Assembly: GCA_000333855.2 (NCBI GenBank)
Contig: CM007318.1
Coordinates: 923,204 to 944,786 of the forward strand
Source of the DNA: Endotrypanum monterogeii
Lineage: Eukaryota; Euglenozoa; Kinetoplastea; Trypanosomatida; Trypanosomatidae
Direction of reading: 5' to 3'
DNA length: 21,583 nt
The notes below the pieces were generated by a model, which was not told where the DNA came from, made no database searches, and saw only the letters and a list, made by a program, of their open reading frames with translations. Position numbers and translations under genes: made by a program. Positions 1-8,544 of this stretch are shown in pieces. The stretch's first letter is position 1. Every line of letters starts with the position of its first letter.

Positions 1-834
1 TCTCGCGAAGGCAGCCACCTCGGCTGACAGCGCCTCCGCCAGCGCCCTCTGCTCCTCCAGCTCCGCCGTCAGCTGCTCCACGGCAGCACCACGGTCGCGG
101 TACTCCTCCACCGTCACGGCGTACAGCGGCTCGTCCGCGATCTGCTGCGGCTCCAGCGCCTGCGCCGCAGCCTCACCCGCGGGCACCGGCTCGCCCAGCG
201 CAGCAAGCGTGTCGTCGGCGTCGCGCGCCTCCAGCGCAGCGTTGCGCTTCTCGCGGAAGGCAGCCACCTCGGCTGACAGCGCCTCCGCCAGCGCCCTCTG
301 CTCCTCCAGCTCCGCCGTCAGCTGCTCCACGACCGCGTTACGGTCGCGATATTCTGCCAGCGTGACGCTATAAATTGGCTCCTCGTCAATTGTGGAAGGA
401 CTGACAGGCGTAACCCCGGCATCTGCAGGTGATGTGGAGGATGCGTGGATTGCTAAAATGCAGCTGGCCTCGCGCTCTGCAAGGACACTGTTACGCTTAG
501 TGCGGAAGGAGAAGAGCTCCGCCCGGTGCTGTTCATCGAGATTAGTGAGCGCTTGAGTGCACCCCTCTTGGGCCTTCAGCTGCGTCACAATGTCAATGAG
601 CTCAGCCTCCAGTGCACTGATGTCTGCCTCAGCCTCTCGCGTCTTTGCAGTAAGTGCGTCTTCCAGAGCCTTGTAAGCTTCTGCCTTCTCAGCGACCTGC
701 CGCTCCAACACCTCTAGCTGCTCACGGAGCGCATCGTTTTTACTCCTCTCCGTCGCCAGGGCTTCATCAGCTTTGCTCTTCGCCTCCGTCTCACGAGAAT
801 ACTCCTCCACCGTCACGGCGTACAGGTGATTCAC
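1..834 (-). repeat. 83-residue (249-nt) intragenic tandem repeat array, first units
   Basis: Three units can be recognised on the minus strand by LYAVTVEEY (about 799-828), IYSVTLAEY (about 349-378) and LYAVTVEEY (about 100-129). The last two are exactly 249 nt apart, and plus-strand 8-82 and 257-331 are identical over 75 nt. The first unit is longer (450 nt) and degenerate, with extra coiled coil inserted. A second shared block is KRNSVLAERE / KRNAALEARD. Units become GC-richer and more alike toward the window edge, as expected of an array that is homogenised further in. The array continues outside the window. Confidence 0.85.
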
Positions 835-2328
835 GGGGTCAATTTCTGAAGGAGAAAGGTTTTGTAGAAGACGAGCTTTTTCAGCATTTTTCTGGTGTAA
901 GCGGCTGCTTTCAAGTTCTCTTTCCTGCTGTTCAGCAAGGTCCGTAAGTTTGGCAGTTATTTCCCGCAGACGGGACACTTCCGAGTTGAGTGCATCTCGA
1001 TCTTTTTGACTGACAAGTATTTGTTTCTTCAGTTCGGCAGCAGATTTTTCGAGTGTGTACTGGAGAGAGCGATTTTCGTTGTTGAGCTTGTCAAGGAGAG
1101 TGAGCAGATCACCAATTTCACTTTCGTATGCATCCTTGTCGCCAGCTATCGAATGGTTGCGCAGGGTCTCGACGAACTCGTGAAAACGAAGACCCTCGTG
1201 TTTCCCAACAGGAATTCCTAATGCGTTCTCCACTTCCTCAATGGCCCTATCTAGCCCATTTTTGGGACCCAGAGGCTCAGTGTGGAGGCGATGAATGGAT
1301 GGGAAAGCGTAGGTCGCCAGTCTGTCGTCTATCTCTCTTGTTGTTATAGCAGGCGGATGGCTTATGGAAAATTCTGCGGAGAGGTTTTTTTCGGTAGCTT
1401 TGAATTGCAGATTTGACACATATTGAATAGGCACGCAGCATGCGAAAGCGACCTCCGCAACACAAACAGAGTGTGTTTCCTCAGGTTTGTGATGCAGGAG
1501 GGTATCTCCATCGTCCCATGGAAATGTGAAAACGTGGTTGGTCATTACCAAGGAAACCTCTCCGTCCCATCCCCGCCGAGAATCGAGCTTCTCGCCATCT
1601 TTCAGTTCCTCAGAGCAAGTTGACCTTTTCGCTACGCCTTCAGAAACCTGTAAGGGGCAGGAGGTAGTCTCTAAAAACATCACCTTCTCCTCGAGATCAC
1701 TAACCTGTTGGCGCAAGGTTTTGTTTTCTACTTCCGCTGCCTCAACAATGACGCGCAGCTGATGCATCTCATTCCTGAGGTTAGAGCCGCTATGCATCAC
1801 CAAATTCTCAATGGAATTGATCTCCTCCGAGGAAAGAAAGAGAGATGATTTTGGTACCTGTGAAATGACCTCCAGAACAGAGCTGAGGAGGACCGTTACA
1901 GAAGAAGAGGCCGGAGTGAACAGCTGACCTTTCGCCGGCAAGGTGGAAGATCCTTCAATCTCCTTCAGATCCTCCAGCAACGATCGAGAGTGGTTGCGAT
2001 GCTTTCCAATAGCAGCCAGGCACTCCAGGAGGTCCTGTGCTGTGCACTCGTTCTCTTCTTTCGAAGTGTCAGCACCCTGTGAGTCGATTCGCTCTCGAAT
2101 AGCTAAAAGACGCTTCTGATGCGCCTTCGCCTCAGCATTCGAAGAAGCGACCTCTCGTTCCACATCTGCTTTCATGGTGCTATTCATGAGCGTCCCCACC
2201 CATTGTTTAAGCACGCAAACACGATCGTCAGAGCGAGTAACGATACCAACTCCCCAGACCCATTTGCTCTTCGAGTCCAAATACTCGTAAGAGACGACGG
2301 ACCCCTCTAATGGTACGCAGGCCATCAT
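1..2328 (-). CDS. Coiled-coil tandem-repeat protein with FAZ1-like domain (5' part, runs off left edge)
   Basis: About 776 codons are visible, reading leftward with no stop. The start is the first of two adjacent ATGs (2328, 2325); an in-frame TGA at 2355-2353 closes the frame upstream. Order of parts: a small N-terminal module (residues about 8-46) with W23, W25 and W43 that looks like an SH3/Tudor-type beta barrel; helical stretches (about 48-120 and 195-235); a globular domain at about 262-350 (plus-strand 1279-1545) with the pattern PEE...EVA.A..VP...VSNL..., similar to the conserved domain of FAZ1-type proteins and to a domain in the gene at the right edge; coiled coil to about 475; then Glu/Ala/Leu-rich repeats marked by LYAVTVEEY. 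A structural role in the FAZ or subpellicular cytoskeleton is inferred. The coding frame holds until a one-base deletion relative to the repeat about 7 bases from the window edge. The CDS call is firm; the FAZ1-family assignment is moderate. Confidence 0.85.
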   Translation of the reverse strand, partial: MMACVPLEGSVVSYEYLDSKSKWVWGVGIVTRSDDRVCVLKQWVGTLMNSTMKADVEREVASSNAEAKAHQKRLLAIRERIDSQGADTSKEENECTAQDLLECLAAIGKHRNHSRSLLEDLKEIEGSSTLPAKGQLFTPASSSVTVLLSSVLEVISQVPKSSLFLSSEEINSIENLVMHSGSNLRNEMHQLRVIVEAAEVENKTLRQQVSDLEEKVMFLETTSCPLQVSEGVAKRSTCSEELKDGEKLDSRRGWDGEVSLVMTNHVFTFPWDDGDTLLHHKPEETHSVCVAEVAFACCVPIQYVSNLQFKATEKNLSAEFSISHPPAITTREIDDRLATYAFPSIHRLHTEPLGPKNGLDRAIEEVENALGIPVGKHEGLRFHEFVETLRNHSIAGDKDAYESEIGDLLTLLDKLNNENRSLQYTLEKSAAELKKQILVSQKDRDALNSEVSRLREITAKLTDLAEQQERELESSRLHQKNAEKARLLQNLSPSEIDPVNHLYAVTVEEYSRETEAKSKADEALATERSKNDALREQLEVLERQVAEKAEAYKALEDALTAKTREAEADISALEAELIDIVTQLKAQEGCTQALTNLDEQHRAELFSFRTKRNSVLAEREASCILAIHASSTSPADAGVTPVSPSTIDEEPIYSVTLAEYRDRNAVVEQLTAELEEQRALAEALSAEVAAFREKRNAALEARDADDTLAALGEPVPAGEAAAQALEPQQIADEPLYAVTVEEYRDRGAAVEQLTAELEEQRALAEALSAEVAAFAR

Positions 2329-2534
2329 CGCTGTAACCCAAAAGAGTTTCCTTCAACAAAACGAAATACCGAATAGTAACTACTGGTCGAGGTAAGGAAC
2401 TTCTTTACGTATTCGAGCTTCTCGTCTCCAGTTGCTACGATACTTCTGCTTTAAGCACCTACGACGCAGCGACAACAGAATTAATACTCAGCTAAAGGCT
2501 GGTCGAATGCGCGTGTTACACTGGGTAGTGAAGA

Positions 2535-2553
2535 CTCCAAAAGAGAGAAAAAA
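2535..2553 (-). promoter_or_regulatory. Candidate poly-pyrimidine tract and trans-splice acceptor for the leftmost gene
   Basis: On the minus strand a 15-base run of T and C (2553-2539) is followed by GGAG, giving an AG at 2536-2535. I see no ATG between this AG and the start codon at 2328, so a leader of about 207 nt would be free of upstream ATGs. Several later AGs, including one immediately before the start (TTACAG at about 2336-2331), are alternatives. Use of this site is inferred. Confidence 0.4.
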
Positions 2554-5319
2554 TACTCTTTACGTGGTAACCCTTTGAAAATGTTTGAGACTTCAGGAGA
2601 CCTACTAAGAGCTGAGAATGATAAAGAGCCTTCAGTGAATCAAACTTGCAAAAAATGGGCTTCGTAGATAAAAAAACGGTAGGAAACACCAAATAGCAGT
2701 TTGGTACATGAAAGGGAGAAGAAAAATAATAATGTTTTTTTTTTCTAAGTTGAGAAGCGGATTACACACCACAGAATCAGAATGGTGAGAAATTGAGCAA
2801 AACTCAGAAAGGGTGTCAGTTACAAATTGAAACTGCTCTATAGAAATATTTTAAATGAATGAGCTGAGCTGCGTTTCGTCAGCGAGTGAGTTGTAGAACG
2901 ACACAAATATACTTCTCAAGGTGAGTTGAGATATTTTCCCCAAAATATGCACAGGCGCGCACAATGCTACTGAATTCGATGTGGGCGGAAAGATAGGAAA
3001 ACCGTCAATAGGATGTTAACAGTAAAAGGAGAAAGGTAGGAAGGGTACGAAGATGAAAGGCACCAGTTGACAAGTAAAAGCAAACGACACTCGCAACAGC
3101 TGTCATGTTTCTTCTGCTTCAAAAGCGAAACACTTGATTACGTTGCATTGAAACGAAGTATTCCAAGTCAAATGTTTCAACATAACTTTTAGGATACGGA
3201 AGTGCAAGAGGCAGTGGAGCCAGTGAGGTGACTTTGCTTGACGTAGCAAAAAAAAACTTCAAGGTCAATTATGTGGCGTCTGAGCAAACTACATCGCGTA
3301 TCATCACTGGCAACCGGATCAGAGATGAAAGTGATTCGACTGTGGCTCCCCCAAATCGTACGCAAGCAGTAAACAAGAAAGAAAACGACCTTTGGGACCA
3401 AATATTCTCCTGCCACATCTGCCATCGGATATACAGGCGGAACTCCAAGATCATCAGTCGAAACGATTATAGAGAGACATCTATTTCTTTTTCTCGTGAT
3501 GCCCAAACCCACCACCAAAAAGATCCTCATTCCACAACAAATTCCCTTCGCTTACTAAGAATAACCTAAATTCTCCTTCAACTGCACGCCTCGTACTCTC
3601 TATAGAAGATATGCATACTATGTACTCGGGCTTTGGGAGCGTAGGCTATCTGAGTTGGTCGGTGGTCTGTGCCCCTGAGGTCAGCCTACCAACAGAAAGG
3701 ACACGTCTCCGCCAATGCCCTCGAATACAGTGAGCCTCCCATATGCAACTTAGTTCTTCATAATAGGGGCTCTGACACCACACCTTTCGCTCTCCAGATG
3801 ATTCTGTTAGGTGATCATATGTAGGAGGTTTAATGACATTCTCACGCAATTCTCACCTAGTGGAAGTAGTAGGGAAAAAGTTTCCAAACTGCAGATTATT
3901 GAAACTTATATTCCTGAAGACGTCAGCTATTTGCAAAGGGGGTCCACTCGTAAGGATGCTAAGAGAAAAGTAGACAACGGTGCGTACGCATGAGAAGTTT
4001 CCAGTAAACGTTCTTTCTGCTGCTTCAAAAGGAGAATCCTTCGAGGCTTAGGGAAATAATTCACGTCAGTGCGCTTGTGAAACAGTTGAAAACACAAATA
4101 CCCTCGTCAGAAACACCAACGGCAGTTACGGCCTTTCATCACCAGGTGATATAGCAGATACACACAAAGTGTGGAGATTTGTGGGGAAGTACAGCATTCA
4201 TGTAATAGCGCCGTGCAGCCACTAGAATACATATGATCAGTTCTACACTCCATCAGAAAGTTTGGACAACTTACAGTAATTGTAGACATACCAGGTGCAG
4301 CGCACAACATAGGTTGACCAGCCAATCACGTTCCAGACACTTGTACAGAAAAGCGACTGAGCTCCGAAAACTTGAATGCTCTTCGACGCCGAGCGAGTGG
4401 GTGATGCTATAGTAGAAAAGAGCCCAATTGCGAGTTCCTTGCAGGATCAGTTTCGACTTTCTCTCTCATTAAGAGCATAGGCGCACTGTACATATGTCGC
4501 AGTGAGGAATCCAGCACTTTCACGGCATATGTTGGTGTTGTACCTAGTGATGAGAGAAAGGAGGCGGTAGCTCTTCCTATAATGCCTCTCGTTTCGCCTG
4601 AAAGACTCTTTAAAAAAAAAAAAAGATACGTCTCACAATCCTTCTTCTCAGAAAGCTCTTCTCACTTTCACAGCCCTTGAAAAAGCACACCATCTTCGCC
4701 AGTCATAAGAAAGGTGCTTGTTCGAGAGAGGACCTGGGGAAGTATAGCAATCATGAAAGGGGGTACTAAGTCGCAGCACGGCTACACTGTAATTTCTTTT
4801 TCTGTTCTAGCTTCAGTAAGGAATACCTCGTCTTCAATCTGTGGTGTAGATAATCCAAGAGAACAGAAAAACCCTTGTTCAAATTGCAGATGATTTAAGA
4901 CTCACGTGTTACATTTGCGTAGCACAAAGCACAGTTGAGGTTTTGACAAGAAACACCAGGAAGCATTGCGCTGAAAAGTTCTGGATAATGGGCTTAGCTT
5001 ACAGCGCTTTTGCAACCAGCCCACAGTGCTCTTCTTTATACCTTGTTCCAGGAGATTTAAAAATTTAAAAAGGATCGAGGGCTTCAGACACTCAGTTTTG
5101 TGGCAGTGAAAGCATACAGCTGACATTGCACGGGCTATGCGAAGCAGCGGAAGAGATTCTTCGGAAATTTTTTCTTTTCAAGATTCTCCTGTGTATCAGG
5201 AAGAATGGGGCAGGGGCCGGTTTACCAAATACGCTGCCGGTCTTTTGATGAGCAACGGTGAACCCCGTTCGCAGCGATGTCCAACTACTCATATCATCGC
5301 AGCCTTGATCTCCGAGCTT

Positions 5320-5332
5320 CCCCCCCCCCCCC
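5320..5332. repeat. C13 homopolymer (G13 on the minus strand), first of a pair
   Basis: Thirteen C residues follow CCGAGCTT in the middle of the divergent strand-switch region. C/G tracts have been noted close to initiation sites in the Leishmania major chromosome 1 strand-switch region, so this is a candidate landmark for initiation. Run length may be imprecise because homopolymers are error-prone. Confidence 0.8.
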
Positions 5333-5424
5333 TGCCTGGCGGAGGTAGGCGTGCCGACGTATGAAGAACACAGATCCTTCTGCGTTGATTTTCCCGAGGA
5401 TGAGAACGTCAAGCCCTCTTCCCA

Positions 5425-5437
5425 CCCCCCCCCCCCC
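5425..5437. repeat. C13 homopolymer, second of a pair
   Basis: A second run of thirteen C residues, preceded by CCCA, starts 105 nt after the start of the first. The two lie close to the point where plus-strand composition changes from A-rich to T-rich. Confidence 0.8.
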
Positions 5438-6942
5438 ACGTTGGCGACAAAGTCATGGTGCGACGCATTCGATTTACCCTTTCAGCTCACCCTTCTCATG
5501 GGGGCCGCTGGCGTGCTAAGTCTTTCCGGCGAGTAGACATACCGGTACAAGGACTGGCGTCAGCTTCAATATATTGTCTTGTTTACTTTGAGTTTACTAT
5601 GGATGCCCCTATGGTTATTAGAGGTGTTTGAATTGGCAGCAAGGGTGCTGCTCAGCTTCTCGGAAAGGTTGCTGCCGAGCAGGACGATTCTGCGGTGGCA
5701 GTCCCGGGGCCATCGGAATGAAGAGTGCAGGAAATTACTCTCCGCGTCCCTTACCGGGCTGCGACTCTTCCGAAGACGCATAGAGGGACAGGTGTAACCA
5801 ATGGCAACGCTTCAAATGAACTTTGTCGGCAGGTGTTCAAAGAAATACTCTTGAAGCCTTGGTGAGACATATCGAGCGCTCCTCCAGTTATAATAGCGAC
5901 TCAATTGGATAGTGCTTTACTACTAGAAGGTGTTTTCTACCAAAGCCACGAATACTAACGGCAATATTTCTCCAGGTTTTGAGGCATGGGCAAGAAATGC
6001 TACCCAGTAATTAGGATATCCTCCAATTTTTCTATATCGACTGCTATGTTCTGGAAGGCAGCTTCCCACCTGATTGTTGGGAGGCAATTGTGTAGAAAGT
6101 GTGTATTGCTGAGAAAAGAATCGTTAGCCTAAATACAAATAGCTTGGTTTACCTGCTTTCGATTCCTCCAGCTCCGCTAAGCTATGTGGAATCTGTGACA
6201 GCGCAAGGCAGCGTGGAGCCCCCGGGCGTGGGTTGCGGTTATGTGACTCAGGGCAGTGGTCTTTGCTGTCGTAGTCCACCCTGGCCATGGAGAAGAGCTG
6301 AACTCTACTGAACTCGCAAAACAGCAGGGGTCGGTGCATAGCTACTAGCGCCACAGCTTCGTATCAACACTCAAGTTTACAGTGATATTTGATGCAGCTC
6401 ATATAATACACAAAGAAAAGTTTACCAGTCTATCTCGAAGAAAGTAGTGAACTTTGAGCTCTTGTGAGGAAGGCTTTTACTGAAAATGTGAGGCGTACTC
6501 TCTCTGCAACAGCTACGTACCTTTCGAGCTTGCGTTTCCGTGACATGCATCTCTTTTTAAAGATCTATTTCTCCGTCCTTGTGCCGTGAAGAGCGGCCAC
6601 ACTCTATGTCCCTTACAAGTCTTCCTTTGAGAGATACTTGGTATTCACATTCCCATATCTAGAGCCATTGACTCATTTCTTTTTTTTTTCTAGACGAGAC
6701 GTTGCTCATTTTTTTTCGTGTATTGTTGGTCAGTTTATTGTGTGGATAGCAAGATGCAAAAAAAGGCGGTTGGTATGGGAGGTCTTTTTACCCTTTGAAA
6801 AGTCATTTTTTAGGCGATACTGCTGTTTTTCTTTCAAGCGCTTACATCCCTTGACCCTGATCTGTTCTTGATACTACCAGAGTGTGCTGGGCTGAATTTC
6901 ATTCAAGTATCTCTGCTAAAATAGTGGCATTTGCTTGTTACT

Positions 6943-6976
6943 GGTCCCCTGTTTGTTGAACAGCAAACGCTGGACC
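6943..6976. repeat. Imperfect inverted repeat
   Basis: GGTCC (6943-6947) pairs with GGACC (6972-6976), and GTTTG (6951-6955) pairs with CAAAC (6964-6968), with an internal 3x3 mismatch and an 8-base loop. It lies in the gene-free strand-switch region. No function is known; it may be chance. Confidence 0.4.
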
Positions 6977-8496
6977 CCCTCACTTGGTTAAAATAATTTG
7001 GTCGTGATGCCTAGGGTGTACAAATATACAAGGGGTTAGTGTTATTTCGATTCTGTTCCTCACTCCTATGGTCTCAGGTTGGGCGAGTTTCTTTTTTTCG
7101 TGATGGAAAGCAGCGAGATTTATCATATCCCCTTCAACTTCAAAGGTATGGTTTTGAATCAGATGTCAGGGCTAGTGAAGTGTGCAGAGTCACTCTCCTG
7201 TTTAAGGCATTCGTATCGCTCCCAAGTAGTATTTTCAGTGACTTTCTCACTTCTTCGAAGTGGCTATTAAAAATAAATACTTCGCCTTGACGCTATAAAC
7301 GACTTCCGGTCTGGAATGATATGTAGCCTGCTTTACTGAAACACATGGGACTATCCGTATAGGTATCGTGCAAGTTACAGGTGGATCCTCCGACGATCTT
7401 TGAGGGTCGGACGACCAAACGTCACAATCAGATTGTAGAGTGTAACGAGTTTTTAATAGGAAATAATCGCCTGGCTGATGGAGCCAAGGTCTTTCAAACA
7501 TTTTTCCCCAACTTATTCTCTCTTTCGACTTTATTTCTCCGGTCCATAATGGCCCTCTGCTGCATCGCACGGCTGGTTCGGCTCATGTTCATCTGGCAGC
7601 GATATGGTTTAGGCTGCAATCCATGCTCATGCTTGCATTTTTATATTCCACATAATCAGTGGTATTTCTTGCAGCAGCCTTTTTTAAAACTTGAAAAGCG
7701 TGTGATACGGACTGATAAATCTTTTGCCAGTCAGTAGTGCTCGTTTTTCTAGTGTAATTCATTTTTCTGGTACACGCTATGCTGTTTTTGCAATTATGAC
7801 ATTGCAGAATCAACAGGTTGTTCCCGTTTGCTGCACAAAGTACCGTTCTGGATTCAAACAAGAATGTACTGATGCCCCTTAATATTTTTCTTTTGCGCTT
7901 GGCTTTACAGGGGGAATAAGCACATGTGGAAAGGTCCGAAGTCTGGATACATCAAAAAACCGTAGAAGTCTATATGATCACTTACTACAGAGGCTTTTGT
8001 ACTTGTTTAGGGTGGTGCGCCCATGGCGAACTCTTAATTTAATGGTGCAGAACTCTCTCACTTTCGGCGTTGATACCAATACCACATTGGCTGTGGTCCT
8101 TGTTCAAGAGGAATGCTTTCCGTTATGGTGTGTTTTATAGCACCTAATCATGCACCAGCTTGTTTCTGAATTTTGAATCTCCTCTATGACGCTGCTCTCT
8201 CACCCGCACTTGACTACATGTGTTTTGTTGCTCTTATTTTCGCCTTCGCTCTTAACCCCGGGACTCTTGTGGTGAAAGTTTTTTTTTGGCGGAGCTCATT
8301 GCCGTATCGCACTGTATTTCGCTTACTTGATGTCTCGTTAACATTTAGAAAAGCACAGGAAGTTGACAACGTATTTGGACAAACACGCTATTTTGGTACG
8401 TTGAGTAAAACTTGTTAGCCTCTACCGAGGTGCCTGCATGATTGTTATCAGAAGGATACATCATAACCGAAGGTACCTTTTAACACCGAACAAAAC

Positions 8497-8514
8497 GCTC
8501 TCGTTTCTTTTCAG
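8497..8514 (+). promoter_or_regulatory. Poly-pyrimidine tract and trans-splice acceptor before the C2-domain gene
   Basis: A run ending CGTTTCTTTTCAG places an AG at 8513-8514, giving a 5' leader of 30 nt. A second AG at 8538-8539 (GATCGACAG) follows another T/C-rich stretch and would leave only 5 nt. Kinetoplastid mRNAs receive the spliced leader at the first suitable AG after such a tract; which AG is used is not visible. Confidence 0.6.
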
Positions 8515-8544
8515 TTTTTCTTCAATATCTGATCGACAGCCAAA

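Larger units (their letters stand above)
2329..8544. other. Divergent strand-switch region, probable bidirectional transcription start region
   Basis: About 6.2 kb lies between a minus-strand and a plus-strand gene transcribed away from each other. No ORF here has convincing protein-like composition. Left of about 5.1 kb the plus strand is rich in A and AG runs; right of about 5.6 kb it is rich in T and TC runs, so each half is pyrimidine-rich on the strand read outward. Two C13 tracts sit near the change-over. In Leishmania and trypanosomes such divergent regions are transcription start regions marked by variant and acetylated histones; that role here is inferred from layout. I saw no tRNA-like box A/B sequences. 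The left half also holds some short diverged near-repeats. Confidence 0.75.

Noticed and set aside
3189..3530. Minus-strand ATG ORF of 113 codons in the strand-switch region
   Set aside because: A plus-strand frame of the same length overlaps it, no poly-pyrimidine/AG signal is obvious, and the product shows no recognisable domain; probably chance or decayed sequence.
2329..8544. tRNA, snRNA or spliced-leader RNA genes, which often lie at strand switches
   Set aside because: By eye I found no box A/B pair, no tRNA-like TTCGA loop context and no spliced-leader exon sequence; a covariance-model scan would be decisive.
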